DNA of 64,000 nucleotides from Euglena gracilis (taxonomy: Eukaryota > Euglenida > Euglenophyceae > Euglenales). The notes beneath the pieces are model-generated. The model ran no database searches. It was not told the DNA's origin and saw nothing but the letters and a program-made list of their open reading frames with translations. A program made the translations under genes and the position numbers. Below, one piece after another: positions 54,505 to 64,000 of the stretch. The DNA lies in the NCBI GenBank assembly GCA_039621445.1, contig CP154955.1, forward strand, positions 57,382,619-57,446,618. The letters are read 5' to 3'. Each line of letters starts with the position of its first letter. The first letter of the stretch is position 1.

Positions 54505-55759
54505 GGTAGACTGGGGGGGGGGTCCTGGGTGGTCGGCCGACTAGTCGGCCGACCACCCAATTGGTCGGCCGACTAGGCCTGGTCGGCAGCTAGTCGGCGA
54601 GACAGGGGGGGGGTCCTGGGTGGTCGGCGGACCAGTCGGCCGACCACCCACTCTAATGTAGTTACGGGCCAGTCTCGCCGACTTTTAAGCCCCCCCCTGA
54701 GAAAAAACTTTTGTCCAAATCAACCCAAAACCAGTCAAAACCCACCCAAATGGCTCCAGAACCCCCCAGTCGGGGGTGAATATGCAAAAAACTCGGGGCA
54801 AAATGTCCATTTTGGGCCACTTTTGGTAAAAGAACACTTCTCCTCGTTGGATTTTCAATATATAAGTCAAAATTTGCACAAAAAGGACTTAGCCCTCCAA
54901 GTATATTGCCAACATAGAAGGGATTTTGTTATTTGAGGGGGGTGCGGGGGGGGGGCGGACCCCCCCCCCACACCGCCTATGCCAAAGTGAGCCACAAAAA
55001 CGACTTAGCCCCGGAGTATGTTGCCAACATAGAAGGGATTTTGTTATTGGAGGGGGGGGGGGGGGGGGGGGGGCGGAGCCCCCCCCCTCCGCCTATGCCA
55101 AAGTGAGCCACAAAAACGAATTAGCCCCCGAGTATGTTGCCAACATAGAATGGATTTTGTTATTGGAGGGGGGGGGTGCGGGGGGGCAGAGCCCCCCCCC
55201 CCGCCTATGCCAAAGTGAGCCACAAAAACGACTTAGCCCCCGAGTATGTTGCCAACATAGAAGGGATTTTGTTATCTGGGCTCGGGTGGGGGTGGAAGGG
55301 GGAGTTTTCAGCCTGTCCTGATGCAGAATGCTTGCATTTCTAAAGGATTTTCATGTAATCCCTGTTTCATCATTGGTTTTTTACCCCTCCGGACCCCACC
55401 AAGGGCCCACCGACCCCCCACCGACCAAAGATTTCCATCTGAGGGTGTTCCTGTTCGTGTAAGGCACTTATTTGGATCCATCCGGACCATTTCCGGGTGG
55501 TTTGGGCCCGCCACACACCATTTTTATGACCACCGACTAGCCACCGACTAGTTTGCATACAATTTTCTTCATAAAAAGTCGGCGAGACTGGCCCGTAACT
55601 ACATTAGAGTGGGTGGTCGGCCGACTAGTCCGCCGACCACCCAGGACCCCCCCCCCCTGTCTCGCCGACTAGCTGCCGACCAGGCCTAGTCGGCCGACCA
55701 ATTGGGTGGTCGGCCGACTAGTCGGCCGAACACCCAGGACCCCCCCCCCCCAGTCTACC
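54505..55759. mobile_element. 1.26-kb element with ~180-bp inverted ends and GGTCGGCCGACTAGTCGG palindromes
   Basis: Left GGTAGACTGG plus a G run, TCCTGGGTGGTCGGCCGACT; right end the complement, ending CAGTCTACC at 55,759. Inverted ends of about 180 bp include GTCTCGCCGACT and GGGCCAGTCTCGCC. Inside are a TTTTAAG/C-run module, a stretch shared with the 940-bp element at 16.9-17.1 kb, and four ~115-bp tandem units (GAGTATGTTGCCAACATAGA) at 54,885-55,290. No clear target duplication and no transposase. Confidence 0.8.
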
Positions 55760-56262
55760 GCCCAGGACCCCGTTTATGTCAGGCGCCCGTTTATGTCAGT
55801 CGATTTCCATTCAGGCGCCCGTTTATGTCGGTCGATTTCCATTCCATTGAAATCTGTTGCTGGTCAGATTGGGAATTTTTAGGGACTTTTTGGACATTTT
55901 GGATTTCCCTTTTTTTCGACATTTTTGGTCCTATGGGGTTGTGGAGGAGTTATGGATCAGACAAAAACCAAATTTTGTGGCCAGGTGATCACAGCTGGCT
56001 GAACTTTGGATGGAACAGACGGAAGGACGGTATTTAAGAATATTATTTTCTGGATCTTCAGAAAAAGCATTCGGCAAATTTGTCCTGAACCAGTTGTCAT
56101 CACTGGTCATCTGAAAGAAAAGCTTTCGGGTGAGGAGTGATTTGGCAATGTCAAACCTATTTTCTGGGCTTGACGCCTGTATTGCAATTATATTGACATC
56201 ATCGGATTTCGGGCCAAGGCCGTGTTCATAGCAACATGGCTTTGGTCAAAATCTGTGTTTCT
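55760..56262. other. No gene; minisatellite then unique sequence
   Basis: GTTTATGTC minisatellite to about 55,850, then sequence without recognisable genes. The phrase AACCTATTTTCTGGGC...GACGCCTGT recurs at 54,368, 56,155 and (inverted) 57,258. Confidence 0.4.
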
Positions 56263-56263
56263 A

Positions 56264-56819
56264 AGGGGGAGCACGCCGTCGGCCAGCCGTCGGCCAGTCG
56301 TCGGCCAGCCGTGTGACTCACACGAAAATGACCCGAGCCACAGCCTTGCAATGCAGAAACATTTTCGCCGCCAGTCTCCCTTCAAGGTCATTTTCATCGT
56401 TGGTGGAGGCTGCATTTTTGCCCATTTGAAGTCATTTTTCGTCAATTTTTGTCAATTTTGCCAATTTTGAACTTTTTTTGACCAATTTTGACCATTTCAC
56501 ACCAAATTTAGGCGTTAGGTGCTGAAGTTGAGCAATTTTCACCCCGAAATATACATTTGCCACTCATGCCAGCCAAAATTGTGCATTTTCCACATGAAAA
56601 TGGGATTTTACACCCAAAATTAGGCATTTGCCACTCAAAATTAGGAATTTACACATGAAACTAGGAATTTCCTCCTCAAAATTAGGAATTTGCCTCTCAA
56701 AATTCGGATCTGGCACGCCAAATTAGGCATTTGCTACCCATATGAGATAGAGAACCTGGCCCGGCTTCCGTCAGGCGGCCAGCCGTCGGCCAGCCGTCGG
56801 CCAGCCGTGTGCTCCCCCT
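56264..56819. mobile_element. 556-bp element with AGGGGGAGCAC ends and CGTCGGCCAGC repeats
   Basis: The ends AGGGGGAGCAC...GTGCTCCCCCT are inverted. Subterminal CGTCGGCCAGC repeats (three to four per end) run in the same direction at both ends. The body has repeated AAATTAGGNATTTGCC phrases. The target duplication is unclear (possibly TA). Confidence 0.6.
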
Positions 56820-56830
56820 AAAAAAACGCA

Positions 56831-56930
56831 GACTCTGGCCTGAGTCTGTGTTTCGAAACGCTCAGTCTGTTATTCGGCCTGAGTCTGCGTTTCGAAACGC
56901 AGACTCAGGTCAGAGTCTGCGTTTAAGACG
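56831..56930. repeat. GAGTCTGCGTTTCGAAACGC palindrome cluster
   Basis: Four to five half-sites of GAGTCTGCGTTTCGAAACGC arranged as palindromes with GGCCTGAGTCTG spacers. It borders the preceding element directly. Confidence 0.75.
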
Positions 56931-57099
56931 AAGTTCTTGATATAGAGATTGAAAAAAGAAAAAAGCATTCCGAAAAAAAAGGCAAAAGGTTGGTCGACAT
57001 TAACGGGCTTCAGGCTGAAACTGACAATGTCCCAAAACGGAACAAAAAGGCATTCAAAAAAGGAAACAAAAGGTTGGTCGATTTCCAAGACAGCGGAAA

Positions 57100-57205
57100 C
57101 CGTTTATGTCAGTCGATTTCCATTCAGGCGCCCGTTTATGTCAGTCGATTTCCATTTAGGCGCCCGTTTATGTCAGTCGATTTCCATTCAGGCGCCTGTT
57201 AATGG
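57100..57205. repeat. GTTTATGTCAGTCGATTTCC minisatellite, copy B
   Basis: Three units of 33-34 bp, the same as at 54,430 and 55,770. Confidence 0.85.
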
Positions 57206-57299
57206 GCCAAAAACCGCTTTTTTGACCATATTTCCGTCCAGGCGGTTCGGTCGAATGAATATCAAGACAGGCGTCGGGCCCAGGCAAAATAGGTTTTAG

Positions 57300-57403
57300 A
57301 AAAATCGACCGACACTAACAGATTCAGCAGGGGCGCCGGGCGGCTCGCTTCGCTCGCTCGCACCCGGCGCCCCTGCTGAGTCTGTTAGTGTCGGTCGATT
57401 TTT
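57300..57403. repeat. Long hairpin with 41-bp arms
   Basis: Arms AAAAATCGACCGACACTAAC through GCAGGGGCGCCGGG with one or two mismatches, around a GGCTCGCTTCGCTCGCTCGC loop that is itself foldable. Confidence 0.85.
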
Positions 57404-57464
57404 GTATAGTTACTGGAGGGTAACCCCCCCCCCCCCGCTAGACGACCAAGGGCGCCGGCTCCCG

Positions 57465-57675
57465 GACCTGGCCTGGGGGGGGGGGTAGTGGGCCGACCCT
57501 AGGGTCGGCCCAATACGACCCTAGGGTCGCTAGGGTCGCTAAAGTCGTTAAGGTCGACCCCCCCCCCAGGCTGTGGAGTGGGCCGACCCTAGGGTCGCCC
57601 GTCCTAGGGTCGTGGGCCGACCCTAGGGTCGACCCTAGGGTCGGCCCACCCCACGACCTCGCCCCCCCCCAAAAA
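57465..57675. repeat. CGACCCTAGGGTCG palindrome cluster, copy B
   Basis: The same module, in the same orientation, as 49,820-50,050, but leading into the satellite in the opposite direction. Confidence 0.8.
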
Positions 57676-57737
57676 AAATGTGGATATTTTTTTTTTGCCC
57701 ATTTGAACAGGAATTGAAGTTGGACTTGAGGTTGGAC

Positions 57738-59135
57738 TTGAGGTCGTTTTGGGGGGCAAGTCCCTTGTGTTTTGAAATTGTTTTGGGGGGCAAATCCCTT
57801 GTGTTTGCCAACTGATCGAGGGCCCGAAAATAATAAAATCCCTTGTGTCTCCCAGTCGTTTTGGGGGGCAAGTCCCTTGTGTTTCCAAGTCGTTTTGGGG
57901 GGCAAATCCCTTGTGTTGTTCAACCGATCGAGGGCCCCAAAATAATAAAACCCCTTGTGTCTCCAAGTTGTTTTGGGGGGCAAATCCCTTGTGTTTCCAA
58001 GTCGCATTGGGAGGCAAATCCCTTGTGTTGTCCAACCGATCGAGGGCCCCAAAATAATAAAATCCCTTGTGTTGCCAAATCGTTTTGGGGGGCAAATCCC
58101 TTGTGTTATTCAACCGATCAAGGGCCCCAAAATAATAAAATCCCTTGTGTTGCCAAATTGTTTTGGGGGGCAAATCCCTTGTGTTTCCAAGTCGTTTTGG
58201 GCGGCAAATCCCTTGTGTTGTTCAACCGATCGAGGGCCCCAAAATAATAAAATCCCTTGTGTTGCCAAACTGTTTTGGGGGCAAATCCCTTGTGTTGTTC
58301 AACCGATCGAAGGCCCCAAAATAAAATCCCTTGTGTTGCCAAACTGTTTTGGGGGGAAATCCCTTGAGTTGCCAAGTCGTTTTGGGGGGCAAATCCCTTG
58401 TGTTGCTCAATTGATCGAGGGCCCCAAAAATAACGAAATCCCTTGTGTCTTCACGTCATTTTGGGGGGCAAATCCCTTGTGTTTCCAAGTCGTTTTGGGC
58501 GGCAAATCCCTTGTGTTGTTCAACCGATCGAAGGCCCCAAAATAATAAAATCCCTTGTGTCTCCAAGTCGTTTTGGGGGCAAATCCCTTGTGTCACCAAG
58601 TCATTTGGGGGGGCAAATCCCTTGTGTTGCCAAGTTGTTTTGGGGGGCAAATCCCTTGTGTTTCCAAGTTGTATTGGGAGGCATATCCCTTGTGTTGTCC
58701 AACCGATCGAGGGCCCCAAAATAATAAAATCCCTTGTGTTGCCAAGTCGTTTTGGGGGGCAAATCCCTTGTGCTGTTCAACCGATCAAAGGCCCCAAAAT
58801 AATAAAATCCCTTGTGTTGCCAAACTGTTTTGGGGGGAAATCCCTTGTGTTGCCAAGTCGTTTTGGGGGGCAAATCCCTTGTGTTGCTCAATTGATCGAG
58901 GGCCCCAAAAATAACGAAATCCCTTGTGTCTTCACGTCATTTTGGGGGGCAAATCCCTTGTGTTTCCAAGTCGTTTTGGGGGGCAAATCCCTTGTGTTGT
59001 TCAACCGATCGAGGGCCCCAAAATAATAAAATCCCTTGTGTTGCCAAACTGTTTTGGGGGCAAATCCTTTGTGTTGTTCAACCGATCGAAGGCCCCAAAA
59101 TAATAAAATCCCTTGTGTTGCCACACTGTTTTGGA
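57738..59135. repeat. ACACAAGGGATTT satellite, inverted array
   Basis: Same units as 50,125-52,337 read on the other strand (AAATCCCTTGTGTTGCCAAG). About 1.4 kb, with the same alternation of ~34- and ~44-bp units. Open frames are incidental. Confidence 0.9.
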
Positions 59136-61340
59136 CATTTTTTGCAAATATCTGTTGTGCTTTCCACAAGAGCCGTTCCAAAAAGAATCCATAAATTTTC
59201 CAATTTTTATACATTTTCCCATGTTTCTGTCCAAAAAAGTGCCCGACCGCCGAGCCGTTCCCATCCCGTGAATGGGAATAGCTCGGGGGAGGGAATAGCT
59301 TGGGGAGGGGGCATGGTAAGAGCTCAGCGACCAGGGTGTGACGTAGAGCTGAGCTTTTTGGGAGACCACCCCGGCCCGGCCCGGGAAAAACGCTCATTTT
59401 CGGCTGAAAAACTGTTTTTCCGGGTCAGGGAGGCCAAAAAACATCGTTTTGGGCAAAAAGAAAATTTTTTTTGCGACTTTTTTGACCCGGTTTTGACCCA
59501 AAGTCAAAGGGGTGGCGGCCCAAAACGGGGCGCTGGCGGTCGAAAAAACGCTCATTTTTGGCTCGAAAACGCTTTTTTCAGGTGCGAAAGGTCAAAAATC
59601 ATGGTTTTGGGCAAAAAAAGTTTCGAATTTTTTCGACTTTTTGACCCAAAAATGGCTAAGTCCACCGGCCAGGGGGGCTGGTGGGCCCCAGCCGGGGGGG
59701 GGGGGGATGGGGGAGGGGGGCGGGTCGGAGAATTTTTTATTGCTCAAAAACACTTTTTTTGATATTCTGAAGTGAAAAAAAGTGTTTTTGAGCGAAAAAA
59801 TTTTTTCAAAATTTTGGGTCCCGACCTGCCTCCCGACCCCCCCCCCTCGCCCTGCCGCCCTCGGACCCGCCGTAGGGGTCCCCGAACCATAATCCGAGTA
59901 CATAGAGCGTCCCAAGGGCTTCAATCCGGACATTTCCTTTGATTTTGCATCATTTTCGAGAAATTTTGAAAACATTGGTTTTTTGACCCCCCACCCCCCG
60001 AAAACGGCTAAGTCGAACAGTGGGAAAAGTGTACAAAACGGCCATCTGGGCCAAAAACGGCCGTATCTCGGGCTAGGCGGGGAGTTGCGGGGAAATCAAA
60101 ATACCAGTACATGGGGCGTTCCAAGGGCTTCAAATTAGGTCTCCGGACATTTCCTTTGTAACCGTGTTTAGAGGCCCGGCGCCTGCCCTGTATTTCGTTG
60201 CTATGAACACGGAAAACAGGGCATATTTTCTTAACCCGGCAATATGCCCTGTTTTTCGTGGTAAGGTGAGCACGAAAAACAGGGCATATTGCCGTGTTCA
60301 GGTTTTTCTCCCAAAATTTAAGTCCTTACTGACGAAATGCACCTCCGGAGGTCCTCAGTCACCCCCCGTTCGCCGTTTTTGGCCGCCGACATGCCCGGCC
60401 CGTGTTCCGGCGCGCTTCTGCGGCCCAAAACGGCCATTTTGGGGTATTTTTTTGGGCCGTTTTTCGTCAAAAATCGACTTTTCCAAAATATCTCAACAAT
60501 GAAGCAAAGTCAAAGCAAATGTCTGGAGAGCAAAAATGAAGCCCTTGGAATGCCCTATCCAACGATGGTTTACTTTTCCCCAACTCTTTGTGCAACCTGA
60601 GTTACGGGCATTTTTCGGCTAATTTTGGCCCACCCATGGGCCATTTTGGGCTGTTTTTGGTGTCAAAAATCGATTTCAAAACATCTCGGAAATGAAGCAA
60701 AATCAAAGGAAATGTCCACAGACCTAAATTGCAGCCCTTGGAACGCCCTACCAACAGTATTTTGATTTCCCCGCAACTCCCCGCCTAGCCCAAAATATGG
60801 CCGATTTACAGCCCAAAACAGCGCGGCAGGCTTGCGACATTTAGCCGTTTTCGGCAATTTCGGGGTCAAAAAATCGAAAAAAATCGAAATTTTTTTACCC
60901 GAAACGATTTTTTTGCCTCCCGGACCTAGAAAAACTGTTTTAGAGCCGAAAATGAGGGCTTTTCGACCCCCGGCCCCCCGTTTTTTTTGGCCCGAAACTC
61001 ATGGGTTTTGGGTCAAAATGGGTCAAAAAAGTCCAAAAAAATCGAAAAATCTGAAACCATCCTTTTGGGCCTCCGGGACCCGGAAAACCTGTTTTTGAGC
61101 CAAAAACGAGCACCAAAACGTACCAAAAACTGCTTTCCATAACTCCGCCTCTGCCCAACGTCCAACCCACGATTTCAGTTTTTACAGTGAAAAACCGCAT
61201 AGGGTAAGGAGCTCAGCACTATTGGTCAAATAAGGGGGGGGGTGGAAATTCGGCTTTGGGAGAGGACAAAAAATAATTTTTGGCTGGCTCATGAAAAAAA
61301 TTTTCCCCGGACCCAAATGCTCTATATCAAAAAGGGGGTG
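59136..61340. other. No gene; diverged repeat copies
   Basis: 59,320-59,900 is a diverged copy of 25,060-25,510 and 41,860-42,330 (GTGACGTAGAGCTGAGCT, AAAATCATGGTTTTGGGCAA). 59,990-61,150 is a series of degenerate phrases (ATCTCGGGCTAGGCGGGGAG, GGCGTTCCAAGGGCTTCAA, TTTCCTTTG) at irregular spacing. Confidence 0.5.
60205..60300. repeat. CAGGGCATATTGCCG palindrome cluster
   Basis: Three copies of GAAAAACAGGGCATATTGCC in alternating orientation; the outer GAACACGG...CCGTGTTC also pair. Confidence 0.8.
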
Positions 61341-61343
61341 GCG

Positions 61344-61405
61344 GACGCCGGTTCTGTGGTGAACCCAGAGTCCGGTGAAGCCGGGTTCATGACAGAACCG
61401 GCGTC
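61344..61405. repeat. Hairpin with 23-bp arms
   Basis: GACGCCGGTTCTGTGGTGAA...GGTTCATGACAGAACCGGCG, two to three mismatches. Confidence 0.75.
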
Positions 61406-61409
61406 CCCA

Positions 61410-62780
61410 ACCTTTGGTCAAAGGACACTCTTAGGACGAATCTCCGAACACTGATCTGAAATGTCACGCTACTTTGCATTTCGCCAAATTCCGACGATCG
61501 CGGGCATATCTCTGGCTGTGTCTGTGTCTCACCCCTCAAGCGAAAGCTCTCTACATCAGAAGACCAATGATTACCACCAAATTCAGCCACGCTGCACAGT
61601 ACCCTTGTCCTGTCCTAGGGAAATCCTGATTTCACAATTCTTGTACCCCCTTGGACCCCCCAGGTCGTCGATTCGAAGAGAAAAATTGTTTGGGGGTGGT
61701 TCGGGAAGACGCGGGGGGGGACGCGGGGGGACGCGGGGGGACGTGGGGGGGGGGGGACCGTGGCCCAACTGCCCCCACACGTTTTCTTTGGCGTCACCCG
61801 AATTTGGGTGTAATTTTCCTTTGGTCGACCAAAAAACTTGCCTGGCCAAAATCCAGGACGTGGGGGGGGGGTGGGACGCGGGGGGGACACCTTTTTGTAT
61901 GGTTTAATGAGCATGTTGTGTATGGTTGAATGAGCATGTTAAACCAAAAGCACCAAAAATCACCACAAATTTCGACTTGGATTCTGGCTGATCCGACGAT
62001 CGCGTGCGTATCTCGGGCTGCGTGCAACGTTAGGGTACCAAGTTACTACTCTGTTTCCAAAACAGGGCCAATTTTCACCAAAATTGGATATCCACCCCAG
62101 TGGTCCCCAAATGGCAAATTTCATTGTGCTACATGGTTTAAATGGTCATATTAGGACCGGGTGTCCCCCCACCCACCGCCCACCGCGGGTGTGTACCTTG
62201 AGGCTCAGTGAAATTTTGGCAAAATGGCCAAAATTGGTTGAAAAAATGTCGTAACTCGGCGGGGAAATAAAAATGCTGATAGATGGAGCTTTTGAGGGCT
62301 TCAATTCAGGTCTCTGGGCCTTTGATTCCCACCCTTTTAGAGAAATTTCAGATGAATTGATTCAAAAAAGGGCCGAAATTTTGACTCAACGGCGAGAATT
62401 TTGGCGACCGAAAACTGGAGGTACCCCCCCCCCTCACTCCCTATTTAGCTAACGGCCAGGCTCCTTCAGACCCCGAATTAGCCAATTAGGGGGGGGGAAC
62501 AAGTAGGAGGAGCCCAAACCGCGGTTATCACCGCGGTTACACCGCGGTTACGTAGGCAAGGTGCGTTGCAAGGTAGTGGAGGCAGAGTTTCGGGGGCGTC
62601 GGCGAAATGGGAAATCCCCCCAAAGTAAGACCACCTGAAAAAACAGTAACCCCCCCAACCCCCCGGTGTGTTATGGGGCCCCAGGGGGGGTAGGGTGGTG
62701 ACATTCGTGAAAAGTGGTCGGAAAGACAAGTCAAAAATTGTGAAATTTGGTGAAATTTCAAGTGCCGGAAATTTCAAGTC
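61410..62780. other. No gene; short G-rich repeats
   Basis: A GGGGACGCG run at 61,705-61,745, a GAATGAGCATGTT pair near 61,905-61,940, and a C-run-ended hairpin at 62,424-62,500 (CTATTTAGCTAACGG / CGAATTAGCCAATTAGG). GCGGTTATCACCGCGGTTAC repeats lie near 62,520-62,550. Nothing coding. Confidence 0.4.
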
Positions 62781-62789
62781 ACCACCCTA

Positions 62790-62930
62790 AGGGGGGGGTG
62801 TTATTTGGGTGTGTGCTATTTGACACATGGAAAACCAAAGGAAAACAGGGGGGGTGTTACTTTGGCGCTCGAAATCGGCCCCAGAGGGGGGGTGTTATTT
62901 GGGGGGGGGTGTTATTTGGGGGGGTTTACC
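62790..62930. repeat. GGTGTTATTTGGG cluster
   Basis: Inverted relative of the AAATAACACACC cluster at 38,072-38,262, including the shared CATGGAAAACCAAAGGAAAA and GCTCGAAATCGGCCCC stretches. Confidence 0.7.
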
Positions 62931-62939
62931 AACCCCTCC

Positions 62940-63017
62940 CCCCCTATTTGGCCGCCCTCTGGGCGGCCAGGACCCCCCTTCTGGCCAAATAGGGGGGGGG
63001 GACAATTAGGGGGGGGG
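62940..63017. mobile_element. Short C-run-ended hairpin MITE
   Basis: CCCCCCCTATTTGGCCGCCC...GGCCAAATAGGGGGGG, arms about 20 bp, with the same CTATTTGGC inner end as the 43.7-kb MITE. Confidence 0.5.
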
Positions 63018-63445
63018 CAGCGGTGTCGGAACAATTTTTTCCCGGGGGGGGGGGCAAGGAACCGACAAAATTTGGAGCAAATCCTTTTTTTCCCCGGCGC
63101 GAAGCGCCGAGGAAAATTTTTTTCCTGGCATAACCAAAATGTACTTTTTTCTGTCCCCCTGGCCCCAAAGGGGCCGAGACGCTAACGCCTTTTTTGAAGT
63201 CCAATGCTCCAAAAACTTGAGCTAGAAAGCGAAATCATGGGTAGAACCCCTTTGGAAACCTCCCAACTCAACCCAACTGTCGACTTCGCAACCTGGGGGG
63301 GGGTGACAAAGCCTTTTTTTCACTTTGCGCAAAATCATTTTTTTTTCGTTGACCCGAAGAGTTTCCCCCAAACTCGGCTGGTCAAGAAAATGGAGGGAGG
63401 GGGACATATGGGGATATCAGTTTGTATTCAAACAGCCAAGGTGAA
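63018..63445. repeat. Inverted partner of 46,695-47,240
   Basis: Reverse-orientation copy with the GGCGCGAAGCGCCG hairpin and GTTTGTATTCAAACAGCCAA. Beyond GGTGAAAGTGG it continues into a second-family element start at 63,457. At 46,694 the corresponding point is an element terminus. Confidence 0.7.
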
Positions 63446-63456
63446 AGTGGTTTGTG

Positions 63457-63600
63457 GGGGCTCATTGCGGAAAATTGGCCGTGGAACTTTTGGTGGTCGC
63501 TACCACCAAAATTTCGACCCCCCCCCCTTCAAAAATTTTTTAAGCCCCCCCCCCCAATAGGATTTTATTGCAAAACCCCCAAGTTGTACTGCAAAACGAT
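63457..63600. mobile_element. Second-family element end GGCTCATTGCGG
   Basis: GGCTCATTGCGGAAAATTGG, GTGGAACTTTTGGTGGTCGC, then CTACCACC with no palindrome cluster, followed by C run, TTTTTTAAG, C run and CCAATAGGATTTTATTGCAA. Compared with 43,516 the palindrome array is almost completely lost. Confidence 0.6.
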
Positions 63601-63604
63601 GCTA

Positions 63605-64000
63605 CCAGGGCGTAATGCCACGCGCAGTGAACAAACAGTCCTAAGGCGCCTTTGGTCGTCTAGCGGGGGGGGGGGGGCTGCCGCCCCCCCCCCCCCCCCG
63701 CACCCCCCCTCCGGCCTCCAACAACAAAATCCCCTCTGGGGGGGTAACCGACGCCCTTGGTCTTCTAGCGGGGCAGGGGGGGCTGACCCCCCCAGCACCC
63801 CCCCCGCCCTCCAATAACAAAATCCCTTCCGGGGGGTAACCGACCCAGGGCCATGCGCGCAGTAAACAAAAAAGTCCTCAGGCGACTTCCGCGCCCTTGG
63901 TCGTCTAGCGGGGGGGGGCTGCCGCCCCCCCCCACACACCCCCCCGCCCTCCAATAACAAAATCCCCTCCGGGGGGTAACCGACCCAGGGCCATGCGCGC
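63605..64000. repeat. GGTCGTCTAGCGGGGG repeat array to the window end
   Basis: Three irregular units of the same repeat as 44,116-44,410, truncated by the window edge. Confidence 0.8.

Noticed and set aside
44000-64000. CRISPR-like array interpretation of the regular repeats
   Set aside because: Repeats are contiguous satellites or palindrome clusters without unique spacers, and the context is eukaryotic.

Overview
The window looks like nuclear DNA of a eukaryote with a large, repeat-rich genome. There is no operon structure, no dense coding and no recognisable housekeeping gene. It contains an LTR-type gag gene, a non-LTR (LINE-type) retrotransposon, TTAGGG-type telomere-like arrays at internal positions, several satellites, and an extraordinary density of palindromes and poly(dC)/poly(dG) tracts. 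The GC-rich, alanine/arginine-rich LINE proteins would fit a microalga or other protist, but the sequence alone does not fix the lineage.

Layout. (1) 0-4.4 kb: a gag-like polyprotein gene on the minus strand with a coiled-coil-rich body and two CCHC zinc knuckles, broken by one in-frame stop and one frame change; no pol is visible. (2) 4.6-11.4 kb: a LINE-type element on the minus strand (ORF1; ORF2 with endonuclease, reverse transcriptase, RNase H and a zinc finger). Its middle 1.2 kb (end of ORF1 plus endonuclease) is inverted, and the RT core is deleted. (3) about 8-26.55 kb and 26.55-43.36 kb: two copies of a ~17-kb tandem duplication. The second copy starts inside the endonuclease gene and keeps the original ORF1-endonuclease order. 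The copies differ by two local inversions, several insertions with clean empty sites, and many indels. (4) 43.4-49.8 kb: nested non-autonomous DNA transposons carrying telomeric repeats and a 71-bp satellite. (5) 49.8-52.4 and 57.4-59.2 kb: a satellite with higher-order structure, present in opposite orientations. (6) 52.4-64 kb: further palindrome-bearing elements, TA-target MITEs and degenerate repeats.

The main signal is a set of non-autonomous transposons built on one plan. Each has a terminal 12-45 bp, then a cluster of a family-specific palindrome, then in most families a C-run/T-run/TTTAAG/C-run module, then a body without a gene. For one family, terminal inverted repeats beginning GGCYCCG-GCGG and 9-10-bp target duplications can be read directly at three insertions. 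Two of these have matching empty sites in the window; the third lies in a telomeric array. This points to Mutator-like biology, but no transposase gene is present. A second class has C-rich ends and TA target duplications. Different palindrome families sit on the same body, and different palindrome clusters occupy the same slot in the two tandem copies.

Apart from the retroelement genes, no open frame could be assigned a function. A few conserved open stretches in the duplication are listed as low-confidence hypothetical exons. All coordinates of repeats and breakpoints were read by eye and may be off by a few bases.
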